A DNA stretch of 64,000 bases from contig JACKPV010000037.1 of assembly GCA_024233305.1 (NCBI GenBank), forward strand, positions 58,046-122,045. Direction: 5' to 3'. The first letter of the stretch is position 1. Each line of letters starts with the position of its first letter. Shown piece by piece: positions 26,038 through 35,500 of the stretch. The position numbers and the translations under genes were made by a program. The notes under the pieces were generated by a model. The model was not told the origin of the DNA, searched no databases, and saw only the letters and a list, made by a program, of their open reading frames with translations. The stretch is from Verrucomicrobiales bacterium (GTDB lineage: Bacteria > Verrucomicrobiota > Verrucomicrobiia > Limisphaerales > J093).

Positions 26038-29000
26038 GTGCATAACAGGCACGCCCACTCCCGGTTGCCTCGAATTGTGAACCAAGTCTGCGACAAATGC
26101 GGTCGGCCCCTTTCCGGAAGCGGAGGCGCCGTCTGTGAGGTCTGCCAGCTCCGGGCGGGTCTGCAAACCGCCGGTGAGGTCTACGCCGGATTTCTCGCCC
26201 GGGAAGTCCCGGCGGGCGCCCGCGATTTCGAGGCGCTCTGCGCGGCCCATCCTGACCTCGCCGCGGAACTGCGGCATCTGCACGCCATCGCCTCCGCCGC
26301 CAAAGGGGGCGCCGAAAAACCGGACCGGGAGGGCCCGGCAGCGGAGGGCTCGACGTCGGGAACCGCACCCGCCGCATCGGCGCCGGCGTGGTCGCCAGGC
26401 GGACGTTACCGCGTCGAGGGCGTCGTTGCGCGCGGCGGCATGGGCGTGGTCTACGCCGTGCGCGACCGCGAACTCGACCGCGTGGTGGCCATGAAAGTCA
26501 TTGGAACCGGCGCCGGCGCCGACGGTCCGGTCCCGCTCGACGACCTGCCCCCGGCCTGGGTCGATCGCTTCGTCGAGGAAGCCCGTGTCACCGCGCAGCT
26601 CGATCATCCCGGCGTCGTGCCGGTCCATGAAATCGGGCTCGATCCCGAGGGCCGGCTCTTTTTCACCATGAAGCTGGTAAGCGGGCAAAGCCTGGGGAAG
26701 ATCTTCCAACTCGCCCGCGAGCACCGGGATGACTGGAGCCTGACGCGTGCCATCGGCGCGCTGCTGCGGGCGGTCCAGGCCGTCGCGCACGCCCATGAAC
26801 ACGGCGTGATTCACCGTGATCTGAAGCCTGACAACATCATGGTCGGCCGATTGGGCGAGGTGTTCGTCATGGACTGGGGCGTCGCCCGCGCGGCGGACCG
26901 ACGCGACGTTTACGAAATCCGCCCGGCGAACGCCTCCGCCGCGGCTGCGTCAAGGACGCCCCCCCGGCAGGCGGGCGATTCGCCGCTGCTCACCCGCGAC
27001 GGCACTGTCCTCGGCACTCCGGCCTACATGTCGCCCGAGCATGCCGCCGGACGCGTCGAGGAACTCGGCCCTGCCTCGGACGTCTACTCCCTGGGCGCGG
27101 TGCTCTACGAACTGCTGGCCGGACACGCCCCGCACATGGAACCTGGCGCCCGGCGCTCCGCCCGCGCCGTGCTGGAGGCCATTCGCCACGGGCCGCCACT
27201 GGCCATTGAGAAGCTGGCCCGGGCCATGCCGGACGAACTCGTGGCGATCTGCGGCAAGGCTATGCAACGCGATCCGCGGAGGCGCTACGCGAACGCCGGC
27301 GAGCTTGCTGAAGATCTTCAAGCCTGGCTCGATGGCCGGGTGGTCCGGGCGCATCGCACCGGGGCGCTGGCCGAATTGCAGGCCTGGATTCTCCGCAACC
27401 GCCTTGCGGCCTTCAGTCAGGCCGCCGCCGTCGGCCTCCTCATTGGCGGACTGCTCACAGTTATCACGCTGCAGAACCGGTCGAGCCGCCGCCTCTCGGA
27501 CATCCGGGATCAGCTCGCCACCAGAAATCAGGAACTCGGCGAGGCCGTCTACGCCGGGGCGGTCGCCAACGCTGCCGCGGCCATGGCCGAGCAGGACTAC
27601 GCGACGGCGGAAGCCCTCCTCGCCGACTGCGATCCCGCCCTCCGCCACTGGGAATGGCAGCACCTCCAGTGCGCCCTGCCGGTCACCCGTCTGGTTGTCG
27701 AGTCCGGCCCCGCCGGCGGCGCGCGCGCCGTTCTCAGCCAGGATTCCGGATGGCTCGCCTTCATCGATCCGGCAGGCTCGCTCGGTTTTCGGGCCGTTCA
27801 ATCCGGACGATCCGTGCCGGCCCCGGTCCCCCTGCCGGACGCGCCCTATTCTCTCGCGCTCAGCCCGGATGACCGTTGGGTGGCGGTGGGCAGCACCAAC
27901 GGGACGGTGACCGTTATCGAAGTGGGTTCGGCGGAACCCACCTGGGGCGCGACCAACCACTTCGGACGCGTCAGTTCCCTCGACTTCAGCCCCGACGGCT
28001 CCCGGTTCCTGTCCGGCGGAGCCGATGGCGCCCTACAACTCCGCGAATCAGGAACCGGGACCCTCCTCGTCCGAACCAACTTCGGCAAACCAGTCATGAA
28101 CGTCCGCTTCAACCCCACGGGACGCACCCTGGTCGTCGCGACGGAGGCCAACCCGGCTTCGATTCTGGAGGCGGAAACTCTCCGCACGATCAGGACCATC
28201 GGCGACCCCGCGGGCGGGCACTTCGGCGCGGCGTTCAGCCCGGATGGCCGCCGGTTGCTGATCGGAACCACGGACGGACGGGTTCGGGTGTGGGACCTTG
28301 CCGGCAGTGCCTGGCTGCCCGTCTTCAGTGAGATCCAGGAGGCAGACGGCGTCCTGAGCACGGCGTGGTCGCCCGACGGACGCTGGGTCGCCTGGACCGT
28401 CTATGCCGGCGATATCCGGATCGCGGAGGCGGATTCCGGGCGGGTTCGAGACGTGATTCCCGGCCATGTTCGTGGCTGGATCCCCATGCTCCAGCTCAGC
28501 CGCGATGCCTATTGGTTGCTGGCTTCCGGCGGGGCGACTGCGACCGCCACGCGGCTCTGGCGGCTTCCATTGGGGCGCGAAATGACCCCGGCGGCGCACC
28601 ACACGCCCCGGGCGTGGGCGGTGACGTTCACGGCCGACGGGGATCGCGTGCTCAGTGCCGGTTTCGATGGCGTGATACGGCTCGCGGACGCCGCCGATGG
28701 GCACGAAATTCGGGCGTTCAGCGGTCACACCAACTCCGTGATCTGGTCGATCGATGTCGCCCCCGGAGGCCGGGAGTTTGTGTCGGCCGGGCAGGACTGC
28801 GCCTTGCGAATATGGGACCTGGAAACCGGCGCCGAACGCCGCACCATACCCGCGCAAACCCATCCCGGCGTGGACAACGATGTCACCCTCAACGTCGCCA
28901 TCAGCCCGGATGGACGCCGGTTGGCCTCGGCCGGCCACGACGGAAACGTGCAGGTCTGGGACTACGCTTCCGGTCGGCGCCTCTGGGTGGACAACCTCGA

Positions 29001-29511
29001 GTCCGTCCGGCTTTGGTCCGTGGCATGGAGTCCCGACGGTGGCCTGCTTGCGGCGGCGGGCGCGGGCGGCCACGTGGCGGTCTGGGATGCCCACGATCTG
29101 ACGCGCCTTTGGGGTGCCCGGGTACCTCCCGACGTGATCGGCACCGTGGCCTTTCACCCGGCGGGAGACCGGTTGCTTACCGCGCACTGGTCGGGTGAAC
29201 TGCGGCTGTGGGAGGCCCGGACGGGGCGCCCGCTGGGATCGCCGGTGAAGCACCAGGGAATTGTGCGACACGCGACCTTCTCCCCCGACGGCAAACGCAT
29301 TGCGAGCGCGGGCTTCGACCGCATGGTCCGTCTTTGGGACGATCGCTTGCGACGCACCGTCTTCACCCTCCCGCAGGAACCCGGAACCATCAACGGCGTG
29401 GCCTTCAGTCCCGACGGAGAGCGCCTCGCTTCGGCCAACGACGACGGCCACGTGCGCATCTGGCAAACCCGGCTTCCGTCACCGGGCGCAGGCGAGGGCG
29501 AAACACGGTGA
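26038..29511 (+). CDS. Ser/Thr protein kinase with WD40-repeat sensor domain
   Basis: Up to 1157 residues from GTG 26038; a GTG at 26077 (before NQVCDKCG) is an alternative. A zinc ribbon (Cys18, Cys21, Cys33, Cys36) precedes a linker and a kinase domain at ~122-440: ARGGMGVVYAVRD, Lys153, HRDLKPDN (259-266), DWG (279-281) replacing DFG, and SPEH. A transmembrane helix lies at about residues 455-480. The rest is a chain of WD40-type repeats (for example IWSIDVAPGGREFVSAGQDCALRIWDLETG) forming one or two predicted beta-propellers. Gene order with the upstream sigma factor suggests a kinase-ECF signalling unit. Both kinases here have non-DFG magnesium motifs. Confidence 0.93.
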   Translation: MHNRHAHSRLPRIVNQVCDKCGRPLSGSGGAVCEVCQLRAGLQTAGEVYAGFLAREVPAGARDFEALCAAHPDLAAELRHLHAIASAAKGGAEKPDREGPAAEGSTSGTAPAASAPAWSPGGRYRVEGVVARGGMGVVYAVRDRELDRVVAMKVIGTGAGADGPVPLDDLPPAWVDRFVEEARVTAQLDHPGVVPVHEIGLDPEGRLFFTMKLVSGQSLGKIFQLAREHRDDWSLTRAIGALLRAVQAVAHAHEHGVIHRDLKPDNIMVGRLGEVFVMDWGVARAADRRDVYEIRPANASAAAASRTPPRQAGDSPLLTRDGTVLGTPAYMSPEHAAGRVEELGPASDVYSLGAVLYELLAGHAPHMEPGARRSARAVLEAIRHGPPLAIEKLARAMPDELVAICGKAMQRDPRRRYANAGELAEDLQAWLDGRVVRAHRTGALAELQAWILRNRLAAFSQAAAVGLLIGGLLTVITLQNRSSRRLSDIRDQLATRNQELGEAVYAGAVANAAAAMAEQDYATAEALLADCDPALRHWEWQHLQCALPVTRLVVESGPAGGARAVLSQDSGWLAFIDPAGSLGFRAVQSGRSVPAPVPLPDAPYSLALSPDDRWVAVGSTNGTVTVIEVGSAEPTWGATNHFGRVSSLDFSPDGSRFLSGGADGALQLRESGTGTLLVRTNFGKPVMNVRFNPTGRTLVVATEANPASILEAETLRTIRTIGDPAGGHFGAAFSPDGRRLLIGTTDGRVRVWDLAGSAWLPVFSEIQEADGVLSTAWSPDGRWVAWTVYAGDIRIAEADSGRVRDVIPGHVRGWIPMLQLSRDAYWLLASGGATATATRLWRLPLGREMTPAAHHTPRAWAVTFTADGDRVLSAGFDGVIRLADAADGHEIRAFSGHTNSVIWSIDVAPGGREFVSAGQDCALRIWDLETGAERRTIPAQTHPGVDNDVTLNVAISPDGRRLASAGHDGNVQVWDYASGRRLWVDNLESVRLWSVAWSPDGGLLAAAGAGGHVAVWDAHDLTRLWGARVPPDVIGTVAFHPAGDRLLTAHWSGELRLWEARTGRPLGSPVKHQGIVRHATFSPDGKRIASAGFDRMVRLWDDRLRRTVFTLPQEPGTINGVAFSPDGERLASANDDGHVRIWQTRLPSPGAGEGETR

Positions 29512-29722
29512 GCCTTCGGATCGCCACCCGCCAAGCCACGGCATCGGCCCCCGCTCGACGGCCTCCAGGTCCCGCCACCGCGCGCGCAAAAAAAGCATCC
29601 ATACCCCGTAACGCCGGGCGTCCGGCACACTAGTAACCCGGCGGCCACCCTTGCGGCCATAGGCATAGAATCAGGCTCGATGGGCCGGCCGGGAGAACAA
29701 ACGAACGAACACCATCACAACC

Positions 29723-30595
29723 ATGAAGCAATACGTCATGTCGGTGCTTACCGGCAAAACCATCGCCATCGAGATCGCCGCCCCGGGGGCATCCCCCACC
29801 GCCGCCCTTGATCAGGCGTTCACCAAGGAGGAACTGGCCGGCCCGCTGCTGTTTCGGGACACCCCGCTCCCTCCTGCTCCCCGGCTCGGCTCGGAGCGGA
29901 TCACCGTCGGCCCGAACAACACCCTTCCTCCGACGCCGAATCTCACGGCCCTCGGCCCGGCGCCGCAGCAGTCCGAGGTGCTGATCCTCAACGACCCGTA
30001 CGCGCTGACTTACGAGAACATCCCGCCGGGCCAACCCGCCCCGAGCGTCATGGAAACGGGGACGCAGAACTACTACCCCGTCTATGTGCATCCCGGAAGG
30101 GACGACCGGCAGTACCTTTCCCCGTCGTTCCCGAACGCGTCGCTGCTGTACCGGCGTTACTGGAACCTCGTCTACGGCGAGATCGTGCAGCCGGGCACGC
30201 CCAGCGTCAGCGGCAGCTACGCGGTCACCGAGGGAATGCAGTCCACCGCCTCCCTCGAACTTGCGGCGGAACTCGGTCTGTCCTTCATGGGATTGGGCGT
30301 CACCCTGACCGCCACGTTCGGCTTCTCGGTCACCATCTCCCAGTCGACCACTTCCACCACCAACATCCAGTGGACAAACCCCGACCCTACCAAGCACTGG
30401 GTGGTGGCCAAGTACCAGTTGGTCGACGACATCGTCATCGCCATCCAGGACGAGAGCGGGGCCTGGCAACCGCTCTCCTGGGATGGGATCTTCCGGCGCC
30501 CCGGTCATACCACCAAGCATCCCGTGAGCCTTCCCGATCCGGACTCGATCCTGGGCGGAACCCAGTTCACCCAGATCGTCTGGGGGCCCTTCTGA
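29723..30595 (+). CDS. Possible beta-pore-forming (aerolysin-like) protein
   Basis: A 290-residue protein with no signal peptide. Residues 162-216 run SVSGSYAVTEGMQSTAS, then LELAAELGLSFMGLGVTLT, then ATFGFSVTISQSTTSTTNI: long alternating Ser/Thr and hydrophobic residues as in the insertion hairpin of aerolysin/ETX-MTX2-type pore formers. It continues to NWxxPDPTKHWVVAKYQLVDDIVIAI-like beta strands. The N-terminus MKQYVMSVLTGKTIAIEI resembles the first hairpin of ubiquitin. I recognise no named family with certainty; the pore-former reading is structural pattern only. It is flanked by a probable terminator. Confidence 0.55.
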   Translation: MKQYVMSVLTGKTIAIEIAAPGASPTAALDQAFTKEELAGPLLFRDTPLPPAPRLGSERITVGPNNTLPPTPNLTALGPAPQQSEVLILNDPYALTYENIPPGQPAPSVMETGTQNYYPVYVHPGRDDRQYLSPSFPNASLLYRRYWNLVYGEIVQPGTPSVSGSYAVTEGMQSTASLELAAELGLSFMGLGVTLTATFGFSVTISQSTTSTTNIQWTNPDPTKHWVVAKYQLVDDIVIAIQDESGAWQPLSWDGIFRRPGHTTKHPVSLPDPDSILGGTQFTQIVWGPF

Positions 30596-30617
30596 ACCCG
30601 CCCCGCTCGTGCGACCA

Positions 30618-30650
30618 CCGGCCTCGGGCCAGATCCCCGAGGCCGGCTTT
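30618..30650 (+). terminator. Probable terminator after the pore-former-like gene
   Basis: A perfect 11-bp stem (CCGGCCTCGGG, 30618-30628; CCCGAGGCCGG, 30636-30646) with a 7-base loop, followed by CTTTCATT. It starts 23 bases after the stop at 30595. The T tract is short, so efficiency is uncertain. It separates this gene from the EVE-domain gene at 30683. Confidence 0.6.
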
Positions 30651-30682
30651 CATTCGCACCCGCCCCGCGCTATCGTCCGGGC

Positions 30683-31114
30683 ATGGGTCGACGATACTGG
30701 CTGGTGAAGGAAGAACCGGAGAGCCTCGCCTGGGAGGCGTTCGTGCGTGATGGCGGCGCGGCGTGGACCGGGGTGCGGAATTATCAGGCCCGGAATCATC
30801 TCCGGACCATGCAACCCGGCGACCGCGTCTTCTACTATCACAGCGGCAAACCCCGCGAAATCGTCGGCATCGCCGAGGTGCGGCGGCGCGCCTATCCGGA
30901 TCCGACCGCCCCCGAGGCTGATTGGTCGGCGGTCGATCTCACGCCCCTCGAAGCCCTCCCCCAAGCGGTCACCCTGGCGGCGATGAAGGCCGATCCGGCA
31001 CTTGAAAACCTCCCGCTGCTCCGCCAGTCACGCCTCTCGGTGGTCCCCGTGTCCGCGGCGGAATGGCGGCGCATCCTCGAATTGGGCGGGCATTCCCGGT
31101 CCGCCGACGTTTGA
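30683..31114 (+). CDS. EVE-domain protein
   Basis: A 143-residue protein consisting of one EVE domain: YWLVKEEPESLAWEAFVRDGGAAWTGVRNYQARNHLRTMQPGDRVFYYHSG is a strong match to this PUA-like fold, and RQSRLSVVPVSAAEWRRIL closes it. EVE domains bind modified bases in DNA or RNA and are frequent in defence and RNA-modification contexts. The length fits stand-alone bacterial members. It is followed within 72 bases by an RNase H-fold exonuclease gene and then a NYN-OST-HTH gene, all in the same direction, suggesting a nucleic-acid-metabolism cluster. Confidence 0.9.
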   Translation: MGRRYWLVKEEPESLAWEAFVRDGGAAWTGVRNYQARNHLRTMQPGDRVFYYHSGKPREIVGIAEVRRRAYPDPTAPEADWSAVDLTPLEALPQAVTLAAMKADPALENLPLLRQSRLSVVPVSAAEWRRILELGGHSRSADV

Positions 31115-31186
31115 GGTTGTCTCCGCCGGCACGTCCCTCCAGAGTGGACCGCGACCCGGTTCCCCGCCGGACGCCGGCGCGCAGGG

Positions 31187-31723
31187 ATGAAGAACATCGT
31201 CTATTTCGATCTCGAAACCCAGAAGGCCGCCGAGGAAGTCGGCGGCTGGGGCAACATTCGCGACATGCGGATGAGCGTGGGCGTGACCTACAGCACCGCC
31301 CGCGACGCTTATCAGATCTACGGCGAGGACGGGGTCAATGACCTGATGGAGGAACTCCGGCGCGCCGACCTCGTGGTGGGCTTCAACGTGCTGCGGTTCG
31401 ATTACGAGGTTTTGACCGGCTACTCGCCCTTCTTCGACCCGCAACAAATCCCGACCCTCGACATGCTCGTCGAGTTGCAGAAGACCCTGTCGCACCGGTT
31501 GTCCCTGGATTCCGTCGCCACGGCAACGCTGGGGGTCGAGAAGACCAGCGAGGGGATGCAGGCCATCTACTGGTTCCGGCAGGGCAAGCTGATGGAAATC
31601 GCCGAGTATTGCTGTTTCGACGTCAAGATCACCCACCTCGTCCACGAATACGGCCGGGTCCACGGCCGGTTGCACTATCAAACCCGTTTCGGCGAGAAGG
31701 CCACCGTGCCGGTCAACTGGTAA
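31187..31723 (+). CDS. RNase H-fold (DEDD-type) 3'-5' exonuclease-like protein
   Basis: A 178-residue protein. The DEDD-type acidic residues can be read in order: FDLET (Asp, Glu near residue 7-9), VVGFNVLRFDYEVL (Asp), and YCCFDVKITHLVHEY (Asp). This resembles the YprB/RNase_H_2 family found alone or fused to helicases. No helicase domain is attached. It probably degrades RNA or DNA ends. It lies 72 bases after the EVE gene and 36 bases before the NYN gene. Confidence 0.75.
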   Translation: MKNIVYFDLETQKAAEEVGGWGNIRDMRMSVGVTYSTARDAYQIYGEDGVNDLMEELRRADLVVGFNVLRFDYEVLTGYSPFFDPQQIPTLDMLVELQKTLSHRLSLDSVATATLGVEKTSEGMQAIYWFRQGKLMEIAEYCCFDVKITHLVHEYGRVHGRLHYQTRFGEKATVPVNW

Positions 31724-31759
31724 CCCGCCTTCCGCCCACCACCCCCTTTCCCGCATTGC

Positions 31760-32575
31760 ATGAGCACCCACGATACCAACGCCATCATGGCGGTTTACCT
31801 GGACCTCGAGAACATCGCCCTCGGGGCCCGGGACGCGCATTTTCCGAAGTTCGACATCCGCAAGGTCCTCGAGCGTCTTCTGCTCAAGGGCCACATCGTC
31901 GTCAAGAAGGCCTATTGCGACTTCGACCGGTACAAGGAATTCAAGCGCGACCTGCACGAGGCCGCCTTCGAATTGATCGAGATCCCGCACGTCCGGCAGT
32001 CGGGCAAGAACTCCGCGGACATTCGCATGGTCGTGGACGCCCTCGACCTCTGCTACACGAAGGGCCACGTCGACACGTTCGTGATCATCAGCGGAGACTC
32101 GGATTTCTCGCCCCTGGTCAGCAAGCTGCGCGAGAACGCGAAGACCGTGATCGGAGCGGGCGTGAAGAACTCGACCTCGGACCTGTTCATCGGCAACTGC
32201 GACGAGTTCCTCTACTACGACGATCTCGTGCGCGCCGAAGCGGCCAAGGCCAAACAACGTCCACGGGCGAAGAAGACGGCCACTGCGCAGAAACCAGCGA
32301 AGGAGGAGGAGGCGCGCAGGGGGCCGGACGTCGAGGACGCGTTCACGCAGGTCGAGCAGACCCTCGATGCCTTGAGCGAGGAGCGCGAGGAGGATGAGCG
32401 CATCTGGGGTTCGATGATCAAGCAGGCCATCAAACGCCGGAACCCGGGCTTCAACGAACGCGCCTACGGGTTCCGGTCGTTCAACGACCTGCTGATCGAG
32501 GCCGGTCGACGCGGTTACCTCAAGCTGCAGGCGGACGAAAAGTCCGGCGGCTACCTGGTGCAACCGGTCGAGTGA
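31760..32575 (+). CDS. NYN-domain ribonuclease-like protein with OST-HTH/LOTUS domain
   Basis: A 271-residue protein. Residues 1-155 form a NYN (PIN-like) domain: YLDLENIALG with the metal-binding Asp, GKNSADIRMVVDALDL, IISGDSDFSPLVSKLRE. A basic/charged linker follows, then a C-terminal domain ending FNERAYGFRSFNDLLIEAGRRGYLKLQ that reads as an OST-HTH/LOTUS-type winged helix, an RNA-binding module. The combination is seen in bacterial LabA-like proteins. Likely an RNA-cleaving or RNA-binding enzyme. Its stop is 3 bases from the stop of the convergent gene at 32579. Confidence 0.88.
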   Translation: MSTHDTNAIMAVYLDLENIALGARDAHFPKFDIRKVLERLLLKGHIVVKKAYCDFDRYKEFKRDLHEAAFELIEIPHVRQSGKNSADIRMVVDALDLCYTKGHVDTFVIISGDSDFSPLVSKLRENAKTVIGAGVKNSTSDLFIGNCDEFLYYDDLVRAEAAKAKQRPRAKKTATAQKPAKEEEARRGPDVEDAFTQVEQTLDALSEEREEDERIWGSMIKQAIKRRNPGFNERAYGFRSFNDLLIEAGRRGYLKLQADEKSGGYLVQPVE

Positions 32576-32578
32576 GCG

Positions 32579-35500
32579 TCATTGGCCGCGGGGAACGAAG
32601 GTCCACCCGGAGCGCACCCGCAGCCCTTCCTGCTCGAACTGCAGGCTGACGGCCAGCTCGCGCACGCGCTGCAACACGCCGAAGCCGCCGGCATCGTCCG
32701 AGAAAGCCGGTTGCCGTTCCATGCCGGGCTGGCCGAACACCGGACTGCGGACGACGCCCCCGGCCCATTCATAGGCGCCGCCCGCCGGATGAACGGGAGC
32801 GAAGCCAAACATCGAGGCGTGCAGCGTCGCGGCCTCTTCCACCGACACGGCGCCGCTCACCATGAACGGTTGGAGCATCCCGATTCCCTCCATGACCGCG
32901 CCGCGTTGACGTTCCATCGCCGCCGCGAACAGGGATGGCAGCAGGACCTGCGCCGCTCCGGGGTGGAGCGAGAGTTGCATGCCGTTGTTCGGCGCCGGTT
33001 CGACGCCCCGGAGGGTGGGGCGATGGGTCAGCGGCAGGTTCGAGACGACCAGGTAACGCCCCTGGACCCGCAGACCGAAGCGCAGCGTCACGAAACCCTC
33101 GACCGAAAGCGTGTAAATCCACTCGTCCTCCCCGGCCACGCGGTAAAGCGAGCTGGCCAGCCCCAGGAACCCCTGGTCGCGCCGCACCGGCCCGGTGGGA
33201 AGCCGCGTCATCTCGGCCAGCGCCGCCGCCGGATCCTTGAGTTCGACGAACAGCGTGCACGGGCGGGTCAGCATGGACAGCGCCACGGGCAGGAAGATCA
33301 TCTCGTTGTTCAGACGGGTATCGCTGCCGAAAACGCCGAGCAAATCCCCGCTGCCCGTGCCGATGATCGGATCCGCGTCGGCGACCGCCAGATGGATCGC
33401 CGGACCGAATTGATCGAGCACGGCGGATCGGCGGCCCAGGATCCGCACGAAGATTTGGTCCAGGTTGCGCAGCCAGCGATCCCACGCTTCCTCCCGCAGA
33501 TTGATCGAAAAGACCGCCACGGGCTGCGGTTCGAGTGACGGCACGTCGAGCGCGACGGGAGCGTCCGCTGAAAGCACGGCTTCGCGGATGCCGCGGTAAA
33601 CCGTGCTGTCGATGAGCGGCAAGATGAAGGTCTCGAGTTCCATCCGGTCCCCCGCCGTCTGGTCGAGGCGGACGGCGATGGGATCGAAGAACTGCCGCCA
33701 GAATTGCTCGTAGTTCCGCCGGTAATCCTCGTAGGCGGCGGCCTCCGCGGCCGTGGCGGTGACGACCGGGGTTTCCAGCAGGCTGGTCATCCCCGCGGCG
33801 TGCCCGTACCGGGCCGACCGCGCCACGGATCGCTCGTCCAGCTCGATTCCTGCCAGGTCCACGCTCCGGATGCGGGGGGCGTAGCCGAGGTCGAGCAGTT
33901 GTTCGACAGTGGGCCGGTCGCCTGCGTGATCGACGACGTAAAGCAAGGCGCCCGCGCTGAGGGCTTCGAGTTGCGTCCGCACCTGAATCCGCCGGTATTG
34001 CCCGATCTTGCAGGCCGGCCCCGTGAGCCGTCGGATGAACGGGTCCGAGAAGTAGACGAACGCGCGGGTTGTCTCGCGCACCGGCAATTGCGTGAGCATG
34101 TAACGGAACTCGGCACTCTGACCGAGGCTTCCGGCGCCGCCGGCTTCCGCCAGTTTGACCACCCGCTCCAATTCGGCGCGGTGCGAACTGATGACGATCA
34201 GGTCCTCGCGTTGCAACCAGAACGCCGTCCCCCCGCCGGCCACCCGGCGCGCCGTGATGTCCCCGAGGTTCCCCATCCCGACCAACCGCAGCATGCCCCC
34301 GAGCAGGGCGGGATTGCGCACCCGGGCAATCACCGTGATATCCGTGCCGTCGATGAGGAACAGGTCGGGCAGGAAAACCGCCACCTCGGCCAGCGCCTCT
34401 GAATCGAGCAGCGTGCGCATGAACGCCTCGTTCATCCCGAGGCGCTCGAGGTAACGGTCCAGCAACCCGTAACGCAGACTGCTCCCGGTGATCCCGCCGG
34501 ACAGGTTGAAGAGGAAGTCCGTGCCCGAATCCAGGAACTGGCCCAGGGCCGCCGGACGCGGGAAATAGGCCAGAAACCGGTCGTGCGGCGTCAGATCCGC
34601 CAGCGGCAAGCGCCCCCCTTCCGCGCCCGCCAGCATCTGCTCGTACTCGTGAGCCTTCACCCCGACGCCTTTGAGGGTCTCGATCGGCGCCTCGGCCACG
34701 CCGGTGGCCTGGTCGTTCCCCGCGCCGAGATCTTGCATCTGGAGCGTTTCACGAATCGCGGCCCGCCCGCCCAGCACGTTGAAAATGCTCGTCCGATTGC
34801 CGGGCCGACGGCGGCCACCCACGAGTGAACGGGGCGGTTCAACGTTGTAAATGTCCGTCGCCCGCGCGAGCCATTGCCCCAGGATCGACCCGCCGCCCGG
34901 ATCGCTCAGCGCCGCCCAATGCTGGACGCGTAGGGCGGCCCAATCCCGCACCATCGCCTCCCCGCCCGGCGCCGCATCGGCCAACCGCCACGCCACCCCC
35001 AACTCGCGTTCGGACAATCGCTCGTGCAGCGTGAGCCGCACCGTGTCCACCGCCGGTTTGCCGCGGCGTCCGAAGATCCGGTAGACCGCCGTCTCGCCCA
35101 GACGCGCCAGCTTCTGCTCGCGGGAAAGCCCTTGCGGCACGATGACGAGGCCGTGGGCTGCGACCCGTTCGGGATTGATGGACTCCCGCTCCGTCCGCCC
35201 GTCATTGTAGAGCACCCAGTGCTTGCCGTCATCAATCGCCGGATGCACCTCGAACGCCAGCGGCCGACTGTCCGGCGATGGCGGGTCCTCCCCGAACTGC
35301 TCGCGGAGGGGCACGTTGGGAAGCAGCACGAGATCCTTGAGGGCGTCCTGTTCGCGCAACCAGCGGGTCTGCGGGTCGGGCAAATCGTCCACGCCCGCCG
35401 GCCCGACCCAAGCATGGTTTTCGGCGTACTGCCGGCAGGCCCAGAAAAGCGACGACAGATGCTGCCGGCCCTCCTCGATGGACCGGTTCTCGTTGATCCG

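Noticed and set aside
29723..29840. Calling the N-terminus a genuine ubiquitin domain
   Set aside because: Only one hairpin matches; the lysine-48 region, the rest of the fold and the terminal Gly-Gly are not seen.
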